Positions 23,056 to 33,391 of a DNA stretch of 64,000 bases are shown one piece after another (the first letter of the stretch is position 1; every line of letters begins with the position of its first letter). Position numbers and translations under genes: made by a program. Below the pieces are notes generated by a model, which saw only the letters and a list, made by a program, of their open reading frames with translations, was not told where the DNA came from and did no database searches. The DNA is from DATLLN01 sp963720885 (GTDB taxonomy: Bacteria; Actinomycetota; Thermoleophilia; Gaiellales; JAICJC01): contig CAVRGW010000005.1 in NCBI GenBank assembly GCA_963720885.1, positions 372,001-436,000 of the forward strand, read 5' to 3'.

Positions 23056-23952
23056 TCAGCGGTACTCGCGGCGGAACCACAGCGTGTGGACGAGCGCCCC
23101 GGCGACCACAACGCCCAGCCACGCCAGCGTCAGTTTCGGTGTCAGGACGTTGGGCAGGGAGGTGTCCGTCCAGCCGCGCTTGACCACCTGCTCGTTCCAG
23201 CCGTCCTGGGCCGTCACCATCACGCCGTAGCAGAGCATCACGGCGAGGTAGCCCGAGAGGCAGCCCCGGAGCACGTAGGGCCGCACCGCGGCCAGCAGCC
23301 GCGAGACGGCGAGCGCCGTCACCGCCAGCTGCACGCCGAACAGGCCCTCGTGAAGGCCGCGGTGGACGGACGGTAGGTCGGGCTCACCCGGCGTCGGCGC
23401 GCTGGCGTTCCACAGGACGCCGGCCAGCGGTATGTCGCTCGCGTACAGGCCGAGGGCAGCGGCCATCCAGGGAATCGCCCAGAGTCCCAGCAGCACCGCC
23501 AGCACCAGCCGGACGCGATCGCCGCCGCGCCACGTCCGGCGCGGCAGCCGCAAGGAGGACGCGATCACCGCCAGCACGGCCGCAAGCACCGCACCCGCGG
23601 CGGGGAGGGCGTTCACCCACTGCGCCTCCAGATCGTCGGTTGGGTTCATGCCGGGGAGCGCGGTGACGGCGCACAGACACGCGGCGACGATGGCGGCGAC
23701 GCGCGCCCGGCCGCCCAGCACTGCTACCGCGACCAGGGCCCAGGCGACGCCGGCGATCGCGACCGGGAAGCTGAGGTTGCTGACCAGCCGGCTCAGCCCG
23801 CCGTCGACCAGTCCGGTGCCGTCGAAGTTGTAGGTGCCGCCCGTGGGCAATCGGGTGTAGGTGATCACCGTGGCAACGGCGGCGATCGCGTACACCGCCA
23901 CCGTTGCCCAGAGCTCCCACGCCGCCGAGCGGCGCGATCCGCCGTCGATCAT
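23056..23952 (-). CDS. Multi-pass membrane protein, unknown function
   Basis: 298 residues, about eight hydrophobic segments beginning at residue ~12 (WATVAVYAIAAVATVITY) and ending near 286. Loops contain PTGGTYNFDGTGLVDGG and a VHRGLHEGLFGVQL segment. Layout resembles DUF998-like or other integral membrane proteins, but no diagnostic motif is seen. It is a single gene; TAGGCT sits 6 nt before the ATG. Confidence 0.7.
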   Translation of the reverse strand: MIDGGSRRSAAWELWATVAVYAIAAVATVITYTRLPTGGTYNFDGTGLVDGGLSRLVSNLSFPVAIAGVAWALVAVAVLGGRARVAAIVAACLCAVTALPGMNPTDDLEAQWVNALPAAGAVLAAVLAVIASSLRLPRRTWRGGDRVRLVLAVLLGLWAIPWMAAALGLYASDIPLAGVLWNASAPTPGEPDLPSVHRGLHEGLFGVQLAVTALAVSRLLAAVRPYVLRGCLSGYLAVMLCYGVMVTAQDGWNEQVVKRGWTDTSLPNVLTPKLTLAWLGVVVAGALVHTLWFRREYR

Positions 23953-23958
23953 GTGCCG

Positions 23959-23964
23959 AGCCTA
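23959..23964 (-). promoter_or_regulatory. -10 element (TAGGCT) for the membrane-protein gene
   Basis: TAGGCT on the minus strand ends 6 nt before ATG 23952, a leaderless arrangement. Confidence 0.55.
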
Positions 23965-24020
23965 CGCCTGCTGGGAGAACGACGTGGATATCCTCTCGCT
24001 CCCCGACCGGGAGGTGCGCG

Positions 24021-24290
24021 ATGCGATACATGGTTGTCGAGCGGTACACGAACGGCCCGGCGCCCGTCTACCGGCGGGCGGCCGAGCACGGACGGATGCT
24101 GCCGGACGGCCTGGTCTACGTCGACAGCTGGGTGGACGAGCGACTGGATCGCTGCTTTCAGCTGATGGAGACCGACGATCCCGAGCTGTTCGCCCGCTGG
24201 ATCGCCTGCTGGGACGACCTTGCCGAGTTCGAGGTTGTGCCGGTGCTCTCGTCGGCCGAGGCCTCAGCGCGCTCGACCGGCGCTCAGTAG
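24021..24290 (+). CDS. DUF3303 family protein
   Basis: 89 residues. MRYMVVERYTNGPAPVYRRA, GRMLPDGLVYVDSWVDE, CFQLMETDDPELFARWIACW and EFEVVPV are the conserved blocks of DUF3303, a small ferredoxin-fold family of unknown role. A strong GGGAGG at 24009-24014 (6 nt spacing) and a -10-like TATCCT at 23989 show a normal leadered mRNA, in contrast to neighbours. Its end overlaps the convergent flavoprotein gene by 7 nt. Confidence 0.8.
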   Translation: MRYMVVERYTNGPAPVYRRAAEHGRMLPDGLVYVDSWVDERLDRCFQLMETDDPELFARWIACWDDLAEFEVVPVLSSAEASARSTGAQ

Positions 24291-24895
24291 AGCTGCGTGC
24301 GGTAGCGCTCGGCCATGGCCTTCTGCGGCTCGGGCGTCACCTCGTCGCCGATCTGGTCGCGCAGCATCTGCCCCAGGCTGGGGAGCGTCGAGCGGTCGAT
24401 CTGCGCCTCGGGATCCCAGAGGCGGGAGCGCATCAGCGCCTTGGCGCAATGCAGGTAGACCTCGCGGACGGCCACGCGCAGCACGGTCGCGGGCAGACGG
24501 TCGCCCACCGCAAAGCCGGCGCGCAGATCCTCATCGTCCCGGATCTCCACCGACCCGTTGACACGCAGCGTCTCGTCGACGCCGGGCACCAGGAACAGCA
24601 GCCCCACCTCCGGCGTGAACAGCAGGTTCTCGAGCGCGTCCAGCCGGTTGTTGCCAGGCCGGTCGGGTATCAGGAGCGTGCGGTCGTCGGGCATCTGGAC
24701 GAACCCGGGCTCGCCGCCGCGCGGCGTCGCGTCGGCCATCCCGCCGCGCCCCGACGTTGCCATCACCACGAACGGCGACAGCTCGATCAGGCGCCGTGAA
24801 TGGGCGTCGAGATGGTCGAGTTGCTTGCGCAGGACGAGGTCTCCCGGCGTCCGGTAGATGCTGCGCAGAGCGTCCGCCGAGGTGATCGCGGCCAT
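24284..24895 (-). CDS. FMN-binding split-barrel (PPOX-class, MSMEG_1061-like) protein
   Basis: 203 residues. LVLRKQLDHLDAHSRRLIELSPFVVMATSGRGG leads the split barrel, with PGFVQMPDDRTLLIPDRPGNNRLDALEN (FMN-phosphate site, PDRPGNNR) and VREVYLHCAKALMRSRLW at the end, as in the MSMEG_1061 family. It probably reduces small molecules or binds FMN/F420. TACCAT 8 nt before the ATG indicates leaderless expression; divergent from the Nudix-like gene. Confidence 0.85.
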   Translation of the reverse strand: MAAITSADALRSIYRTPGDLVLRKQLDHLDAHSRRLIELSPFVVMATSGRGGMADATPRGGEPGFVQMPDDRTLLIPDRPGNNRLDALENLLFTPEVGLLFLVPGVDETLRVNGSVEIRDDEDLRAGFAVGDRLPATVLRVAVREVYLHCAKALMRSRLWDPEAQIDRSTLPSLGQMLRDQIGDEVTPEPQKAMAERYRTQLY

Positions 24896-24903
24896 CGCGC
24901 GGG

Positions 24904-24909
24904 ATGGTA
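24904..24909 (-). promoter_or_regulatory. -10 element (TACCAT) for the PPOX-class gene
   Basis: TACCAT on the minus strand ends 8 nt before ATG 24895. Confidence 0.5.
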
Positions 24910-24944
24910 GACGGGCTGTCCCGAGCGCTGCGCTCCCGATCCTG

Positions 24945-24950
24945 TACGCT
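24945..24950 (+). promoter_or_regulatory. -10 element (TACGCT) for the Nudix-like gene
   Basis: TACGCT ends 8 nt before ATG 24959; spacer CCCTCCGG has no Shine-Dalgarno. Confidence 0.55.
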
Positions 24951-24958
24951 CCCTCCGG

Positions 24959-25513
24959 ATGAGCGATCTTCCCTCGCCCGAAGCCGGATCAGCGCGGCCG
25001 CCCGGCGACGAGCATCACGATCCGATCTTCGCTACCACCGTCTGCTCGATCGTCGAGCACGGCGGCGAGCTCCTGATGGTGCGCCAGCTGAACCGCGAGG
25101 GCGAGGAGCGATGGAACTTCCCGACCGGCTGGATGGCGACGCTGGACGAGGACGGGGCGTCGCAGATCCCCGAGCACATCGTCAACCGCAACCTCCTGAT
25201 GGAGACTGGCTACGCGGCATCCGGAGCGAGCCTGATCGGCATGTCGCTGGTGCGCGAGCACGACGCCGACGGCCGGCGGATCGGCACCTCGATGCGGCTC
25301 AACTACCTCTCCAGCCAGCCGCGGCAGACAAGCTACGCGGTGGCCGACTCCGACATCCTGGGAGCGCCGCAGTGGTTCCCGCCGCAGCTGATCGAGGGCA
25401 TGATCGAGCGCGGCGAGATGAAGGGTGAGCTGACCGCCTCCGCCTACCGCCAGTGGCAGGCATACCGCCGCGACGGCACGATCTCGGCGGACGTGGTCGA
25501 CATCCCCAACTGA
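24959..25513 (+). CDS. Nudix-fold protein with a degenerate Nudix box
   Basis: 184 residues. FATTVCSIVEHGGELLMVRQ and ERWNFPTGWM are Nudix-fold strands, but where GX5EX7REUXEEXGU is expected the protein has IVNRNLLMETGY. The R-E-x-x-E-E core becomes R-N-L-L-M-E, so two of three metal-binding glutamates are gone. Hydrolase activity is therefore doubtful; dead Nudix domains often act as ligand sensors. A further ~80-residue helical tail (PQLIEGMIERGEMKG) is unlike plain Nudix enzymes. Transcribed alone from a leaderless promoter. Confidence 0.75.
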   Translation: MSDLPSPEAGSARPPGDEHHDPIFATTVCSIVEHGGELLMVRQLNREGEERWNFPTGWMATLDEDGASQIPEHIVNRNLLMETGYAASGASLIGMSLVREHDADGRRIGTSMRLNYLSSQPRQTSYAVADSDILGAPQWFPPQLIEGMIERGEMKGELTASAYRQWQAYRRDGTISADVVDIPN

Positions 25514-25518
25514 GTGCG

Positions 25519-26736
25519 TCACAGAGCCCGGTCGACATCCCGCATGCCGGGGATCGCGAGGAAGAACGCGAGCAGCACGACGCCGGACACCAGGCCGGCG
25601 CCGACCAGGGTCTCCCGCGCTCCGATCTGGTTGGACAGCGGCCCGACCAGCGCGAACGACAGCGGGGCGAGCGCGGTCGACACCATCCAGTCGATCGCGG
25701 ACACGCGCCCCAGGAGCTCGTTCGGCACCAGGCTCTGCATCATCGTCCCCCAGATCACGATGCCCACGGCGAAGCAGGCACCGATCAGCGCGGCGACGAG
25801 GCCCACCTGCCAGACAGATCCGGCCAGGCCGTAGAAGACGATCGCGAAGCTGGAGACGATGAAGCAGCCGTACATCACGTCCATCCGCCGCCTGGGCATG
25901 CCCAGATGCCCCATGGCCACGGCGCCGGCGATCGAACCCACGCCGCCCGCCGCGAGCACCAGCCCGTACGCCCCGGCGCCGCCGTCCAGGTGGTTGCGGA
26001 TCACGAACGGCACCAGCACTTCCCACGGACCCCAGAACGCCAGCACGGCAACCGAGAACGCGAGCAGCGTGCCCCACAGCCAGGTCTGGCCGCGGGCGTA
26101 GGCGAGTCCCTCGCGCATGTCGTCGAGCATCGACGACGGCTCGTCCTCGCGGGCCGCCACCCGCCGCACCCGCATCAGCGCCACGCATGCGGCCGACACC
26201 AGGAACGTCGCCGCGTTCAGGGCGAACGCGGAGCCGGGCCCCCACACGCCGACCAGCAGCCCGCCCAGCGCCGGGCCGGCGAACTGGAACGCCAGCGGGC
26301 GCATCGTCTGATCGAGCGCGTTCGCCTCGAGCAGCAGATCCCTGGGCAGGATCTCAGGGACGATCGCCGTGAACGACGGGCCAAACAGCGCCTCGCCCAC
26401 GCCGAACAGCGCCGACAGCGCCACCAGGTGCCAGATCTCCAGGTGGCCGCTCAGGCTGAGCACCGAGATCACCCCGACCGCGACGGCGCGTAGCACGTCG
26501 GCGGTGATCATCAGCGGCCGGCGGCCGATGCGGTCGGACAGCGTGCCGCCGAAGGGCAGCAGTAGCACCGTCGGCAGCGTCCAGGCGATGCCGGTCACAG
26601 CCAGGGCCGCGGGTGAGTTCGACACGTCGTACGCCTGCCACGCAACGGCCACGAGGTACACGCCATCGCCCAGCAGGGACACGGTCATCCCGGCCCAGAG
26701 CAGCCGGAAGTCGCGGTCGCGGAGCGGCTTCAGCAT
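25519..26736 (-). CDS. MFS transporter (EntS/MFS_3-type exporter)
   Basis: 405 residues, twelve predicted helices. It begins MLKPLRDRDFRLLWAGMTVS, typical of EntS/MefA-type exporters; the loop GGTLSDRIGRRPLM (motif A) joins helices 2 and 3, and EALFGPSFTAIVPEILPR is the MFS_3 signature. It likely exports a small hydrophobic compound or siderophore. GGGAGG 12 nt upstream of the ATG is a weak ribosome site; the crotonase gene ends 10 nt earlier and the two form one operon. Confidence 0.88.
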   Translation of the reverse strand: MLKPLRDRDFRLLWAGMTVSLLGDGVYLVAVAWQAYDVSNSPAALAVTGIAWTLPTVLLLPFGGTLSDRIGRRPLMITADVLRAVAVGVISVLSLSGHLEIWHLVALSALFGVGEALFGPSFTAIVPEILPRDLLLEANALDQTMRPLAFQFAGPALGGLLVGVWGPGSAFALNAATFLVSAACVALMRVRRVAAREDEPSSMLDDMREGLAYARGQTWLWGTLLAFSVAVLAFWGPWEVLVPFVIRNHLDGGAGAYGLVLAAGGVGSIAGAVAMGHLGMPRRRMDVMYGCFIVSSFAIVFYGLAGSVWQVGLVAALIGACFAVGIVIWGTMMQSLVPNELLGRVSAIDWMVSTALAPLSFALVGPLSNQIGARETLVGAGLVSGVVLLAFFLAIPGMRDVDRAL

Positions 26737-26745
26737 CGGAGGTGC

Positions 26746-27516
26746 TCACCTCCCGGTGAACTTCGGCGGCCGCTTCTCGCGGAACGCCCGCACGCCCTCG
26801 GCGAAGTCCGCGCCGGCCGCGGCGGTCTCCTGCAGGCGCGCCTCGTGCTCGAGCTGCTGCTCGAGCGTCGCCTCTCCGGACGCGGCGAACAGCTGCTTCG
26901 TCATGGCGATCGCCCGGGTCGGCTTCGCGGCCAGACCGGCCGCCAGATCCCCAGCCTCAGCGGGTAGGTCGCCGTCCTCGACCACCCGGGAGACGATCCC
27001 CCGCTCGAGCGCCGCGGCGGCGTCCAGTCGCTCGCCGGTGATCATCCACTCCAGCGCCGCGGACTGGCCGAGCACCCGCCCCAGTGTCTGCGTGATGCCC
27101 GAGTCCGGCACCAGGCCGATCGCCGTGAAGGCCGGGACGAACGTCGCCGAGCGGGCCGCGATCCGCACGTCGCAGGCGACGGCCAGCGCCAGCCCCGCGC
27201 CGGCGGCCGGGCCGTTGACGGCGGCGACCACCGGCTTCTCGAGCCCGCGCAGCGCCACCACGTTGGGGTTGTAGGAGCGACGCAGCAGCTCGCCCACTTC
27301 GGACGGATCGGACGGGAAGGCGTCGATGTCCTGCCCCACACAGAACGCCCGGCCGGCGCCGGTCAGCACCACCGCGCGCACCGCGGGATCGGCCGCCTCG
27401 GCGAGGGCGGCGCCGAGCGCCGAGTGAAGATCCCCGGTCAGCGCGTTCAGCCGGTCGGGCCGGTTCAGCGTGATTGTCGCGACGGCGCCCGCGCGTGTCA
27501 GCTCGACCTCCGGCAC
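26746..27516 (-). CDS. Enoyl-CoA hydratase/isomerase (PaaG-like crotonase)
   Basis: 256 residues. Oxyanion-hole motifs are GAGRAFCVGQDIDAF and VVAAVNGPAAGAGLALAVACD; IGLVPDSGITQTLGRVLG carries the PaaG-type catalytic region, where Asp replaces the hydratase Glu. This favours an isomerase such as 1,2-epoxyphenylacetyl-CoA isomerase, but no other phenylacetate genes are nearby, so a general fatty-acid role is equally possible. TAGACT lies 7 nt before the GTG start. Confidence 0.88.
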   Translation of the reverse strand: MPEVELTRAGAVATITLNRPDRLNALTGDLHSALGAALAEAADPAVRAVVLTGAGRAFCVGQDIDAFPSDPSEVGELLRRSYNPNVVALRGLEKPVVAAVNGPAAGAGLALAVACDVRIAARSATFVPAFTAIGLVPDSGITQTLGRVLGQSAALEWMITGERLDAAAALERGIVSRVVEDGDLPAEAGDLAAGLAAKPTRAIAMTKQLFAASGEATLEQQLEHEARLQETAAAGADFAEGVRAFREKRPPKFTGR

Positions 27517-27523
27517 GCTGCCG

Positions 27524-27529
27524 AGTCTA
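27524..27529 (-). promoter_or_regulatory. -10 element (TAGACT) for the crotonase-MFS operon
   Basis: TAGACT on the minus strand ends 7 nt before GTG 27516, leaderless. Confidence 0.65.
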
Positions 27530-27538
27530 CCGTCGGGG

Positions 27539-28942
27539 CTAGAGGATGCCGCGCCGCTCGAAGATCCGGGTGATCTTCGCGACGTGGGTGCCAGCGTACA
27601 GCGACTTATCGGCGGCGATGATCGCCTTCGCGCCCGCGCGGAACTTCGAAATCGGGGTCAGCAGGAAGTGCGACTCGAGGATGTCAGTGTCGGCGACGGT
27701 GCGGCCCACCGCCGACCGGATCTGCCAGAGCGACGCGCTCCACATCTCGCCGTCATCGTGCACCTCGCCGTCCATGTCCCCGGGGAAGTGCTTCGCCGAG
27801 TCGAGCCTGCGCAGGCAGCTGGGCACCGGCGCGTACGAGGTCGAGTCCCACTCGGCGAGACACAGCAGCCCCTGGCCGTCCGACGCCGCCGCCGTCTGGT
27901 CGGCCGCCCAGTAGTCGCCGAAGCCCTCGCCCATCGCGCCGCCCTGCTCGGTCGCGCCGAAGCCCGGCACCTGGGCGTCCTGGATCGAGTGGCCGTACTC
28001 GTGCAGAATCACCTCGGCGTCCTCGGCGTCGTCGACGCCGCCCGTGCCGTAGGTGATCGAGTCGGTGCCGGGCGAATAGAAGCTGTTGTCTCCGGAGTAG
28101 GCGTCGACCTTCACGTACTGGGACTCGTCGTTCACCCCGGAGGTGCCGGAGAAGCCGATTGCCTGGATGTAACGCTGCGAGCGGTCGATCCAGTAGTAGG
28201 ACATGACCGCCTCGAACCGGTCGTCGTGCCGCCGGTAGGGGTACTGCAGCGTCGGCTCGTCGGCCAGCGAGTCGCGATGGGTGCCGCGGGTCGCGTCGAC
28301 CCAGGTGCCGCGCAGCTTGCCGGTGCCGTCCAGGTCGTGGAGTGCAACGACTTTGTACGCGCCGGCGGGCACTGCCGAGTTGGCGTCGTTCTGGTCGGTC
28401 AGGTTCGGATCGCCCAGGGTCACCACGGGGTTCGGCGAGAACACGCGGCCCGAGCCGGTCGCGAACCGCACCCGGTTGACGGCGTGCAGTACCCGGCCGG
28501 TCTCCGCGTCGACGACCACGCTCCAGTCGCCCGGGCCGTACGAGAACTCGACCTGCACCGCCCAGGCGCGCCGCGCGCTCGTGCCCGACGGGAAGGCGAC
28601 GCGGGTCGCAGACGCGGTCGAGCCGGCCGGTGCTCCCGTGCGGGCGAGCGCGATCCCGCGGGCGCGGTCGGCGGTTACGGCGTAGCTGCCGGCCAGTTCC
28701 GTCGCCGGGCGGGCGAACGTCCGCTGCACCGAGGTCTCGAACCCGAGCCCGCCGTTCGAGTACGTGTAGGCGCCGTAGACGGCGAGCCCGTCAACGGTTT
28801 GCTGCGTCCACAGATGCCGGCCGCTGGCCGTGGTCACGTCATGGACGACGCGCCATCCGGTCGCCGCCGACGCCGCTCCGGGCAGCGCTGCGGCAGCCAG
28901 GGCGATCGCGACCACCACTCCCCCGAGTCGGCGTGACCTCAC
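27539..28942 (-). CDS. Secreted zinc metallopeptidase (M36/M4-like)
   Basis: 467 residues. A signal peptide (residues 1-27, AIALAAAALPGAASA) and an FTP/PepSY-like propeptide (about 30-150, ARRAWAVQVEFSYGPGDWSVVVDAETGRV) precede the peptidase. The zinc motif is ILHEYGHSIQD (HExxH variant HEYGH), with the third ligand Glu in GEGFGDYWA. The spacing fits fungalysin/thermolysin-type families. It would degrade proteins outside the cell after propeptide removal. ATGA overlap with the upstream Nudix gene shows co-translation. Confidence 0.88.
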   Translation of the reverse strand: MRSRRLGGVVVAIALAAAALPGAASAATGWRVVHDVTTASGRHLWTQQTVDGLAVYGAYTYSNGGLGFETSVQRTFARPATELAGSYAVTADRARGIALARTGAPAGSTASATRVAFPSGTSARRAWAVQVEFSYGPGDWSVVVDAETGRVLHAVNRVRFATGSGRVFSPNPVVTLGDPNLTDQNDANSAVPAGAYKVVALHDLDGTGKLRGTWVDATRGTHRDSLADEPTLQYPYRRHDDRFEAVMSYYWIDRSQRYIQAIGFSGTSGVNDESQYVKVDAYSGDNSFYSPGTDSITYGTGGVDDAEDAEVILHEYGHSIQDAQVPGFGATEQGGAMGEGFGDYWAADQTAAASDGQGLLCLAEWDSTSYAPVPSCLRRLDSAKHFPGDMDGEVHDDGEMWSASLWQIRSAVGRTVADTDILESHFLLTPISKFRAGAKAIIAADKSLYAGTHVAKITRIFERRGIL

Positions 28943-29421
28943 GGGCGGACGGTACCCCCGGTCGACCCGCCGCGCAACATCGGACGTTCGTCCGTCACCA
29001 GATGCAGCACCGGCCGGGTGAATCCGGCGGGCAGATCGGCCTCGACCGCCGCCGCAACCTCAGGTGGCAGCAGCGGACCGGGCTGCTCGCCCGGGCGGTG
29101 CCACTCGTGCATCCGCCGGTCGACCGGCTCGCCCACCGGGCCGCCGGTGATGTGCACCAGGAAGTAGAGGATGATCTCGTGCCGATAGTCGCCGCACTCG
29201 ACGAACAGGTTCTCGCTGACGTACAGCAGCCGGCCGACATCGATCTCGAGCGCGGCCTCCTCGATCAGTTCGCGGCGCAGACCCTCGTCCGAGGTCTCGC
29301 CCGGCTCCAGCCCTCCGCCGGGGAACCAGTAGAACGACCTCGCGATCGGTGTGCGTGCGTGCGGTCCATCAGCACCCTGCCCTGCGTCGTCCACGATCAC
29401 GCCGCGGGCGCGCATCGACAA
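28939..29421 (-). CDS. Nudix hydrolase
   Basis: 160 residues. Intact Nudix box GGGLEPGETSDEGLRRELIEEAALEI (written here as two halves, GGGLEPGETSDEG and LRRELIEEAALEI), so it should cleave nucleoside-diphosphate-linked compounds. The stretch before it (DDAGQGADGPHARTPIARSF) is odd: shifting one base gives QVLMDRTHAH, the family's usual strand, so a +1/-1 indel pair may lie at 29350-29390. The TTG start at 29421 is 18 nt after the uvrA stop. Stop overlaps the metallopeptidase start. Confidence 0.8.
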   Translation of the reverse strand: MSMRARGVIVDDAGQGADGPHARTPIARSFYWFPGGGLEPGETSDEGLRRELIEEAALEIDVGRLLYVSENLFVECGDYRHEIILYFLVHITGGPVGEPVDRRMHEWHRPGEQPGPLLPPEVAAAVEADLPAGFTRPVLHLVTDERPMLRGGSTGGTVRP

Positions 29422-29438
29422 CCGCTGGCACCCGCGGG

Positions 29439-32304
<2,866 letters not shown>

Positions 32305-32454
32305 GAACCCCCTGCGACAGCCTGTTCAACGGGAACCGCGCCTGAGTCTAGCAGTCTGTCCGAAGGCGAACGCATGTTCGGTGAATGGTAGCACCGGCGA
32401 CCGGACGGCGGCTCTCAACTCCGCGTCCCGAACCGCCGATCAACCGGATCAACG

Positions 32455-32817
32455 ATGAGCGAGAACCGGCGTTTCTACCGGCTCGCCGGCGAGTGGACGG
32501 TGGTCTGTCATCCCCTCGACGCTGGCTTCCCCGGCCCGTCGATCGGCGGGCGCACCCGCAACATCTCGGCGGGCGGCGCCGAGCTGGCGCTGCAGGAGGC
32601 CCTCGATCCGGGGACGCGGATGACCATCCGGCTGGCCGCCGGCGACCTCCGGTTGTACGTCGGGGCAACGGTCGTCCGCACCGAGGCGGGCAACGTCCAT
32701 GGCGTCCGGTTCGACGACCTGGACCGCACGCAGCGCGCCGACCTGTCGCGGTTCGTGTTCGCTCAGGCCCGGCTGCGCCAGGCGGGTGCAGGCACGACCG
32801 ACGAGTCGGCGGCGTAG
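32455..32817 (+). CDS. PilZ domain protein
   Basis: 120 residues, almost entirely one PilZ domain. The c-di-GMP motif RRFYR (RxxxR, residues 5-9) and RNISAGG ((D/N)xSxxG, near 38-43) are both intact, so it should bind c-di-GMP. Function of single-domain PilZ proteins is usually to contact a motility or polysaccharide machine. It is divergent from uvrA; the last 55 nt overlap the convergent PH-domain gene. Confidence 0.88.
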   Translation: MSENRRFYRLAGEWTVVCHPLDAGFPGPSIGGRTRNISAGGAELALQEALDPGTRMTIRLAAGDLRLYVGATVVRTEAGNVHGVRFDDLDRTQRADLSRFVFAQARLRQAGAGTTDESAA

Positions 32818-33344
32818 AGCTCGTCCAGCTGCACCGCGCGGGCATGGCTCCGCGCATCGGCGGCCAGCGCCATGATCAATCCCATCATCCGCTCGGGGTG
32901 AGGCAGCCGGCGCAGCCCGAACAGCGCTGAGCGACGCCCGCCGACGGTGATCATCACCGCGCCACAGCGGGGCCCAAGCGCACGCACGCGCCGCACCTCG
33001 ACCTGGTCGATCGCGGCCAGGGGGAGCGCCGTCACCCGACGCCCGAGCGCCCCGGAGACGAGGATCAGCTTGCGGTCGGTGATCACCAGCCGGCGACCGT
33101 GCCAGCGTCCCACCCGGCGGCACAGCCGGGTCAGCGCCAGCACCGCGATCACGCCCGCGAGCACCGCGACCGCCGTCGGCAGCACGCCCATCGACCGCAC
33201 GCCGGCCAGCTCGTAGGCCAGGCCGCCGACCACCACCAGCGTCAGCGTTGCGCGGATGAACGCCCCGACCAGCACCACCCCATGCTCCCGCGAGACGAGC
33301 CGGATGCGCTCGTCCGGACGGAGCAGGTGGTCGACGCTTCGCAT
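32763..33344 (-). CDS. PH (bacterial pleckstrin-homology-like) membrane protein
   Basis: 193 residues. Two membrane helices (about 22-42 and 48-68) are followed by a PH-like domain: RRLVITDRKLILVSGALGRRVTALPLAAIDQV matches the YdbS/YdbT bPH_2 pattern. The C-terminal ~60 residues are helical. Role unknown. Start ATG 33344. Its 3' end overlaps the PilZ gene on the other strand by 55 nt; 47 nt separate it from uvrB. Confidence 0.82.
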   Translation of the reverse strand: MRSVDHLLRPDERIRLVSREHGVVLVGAFIRATLTLVVVGGLAYELAGVRSMGVLPTAVAVLAGVIAVLALTRLCRRVGRWHGRRLVITDRKLILVSGALGRRVTALPLAAIDQVEVRRVRALGPRCGAVMITVGGRRSALFGLRRLPHPERMMGLIMALAADARSHARAVQLDELYAADSSVVPAPAWRSRA

Positions 33345-33391
33345 TCGCTGACCGCTTCGCCGCAGGCGCGGCGGATCCTGCCGAGGGCCGA

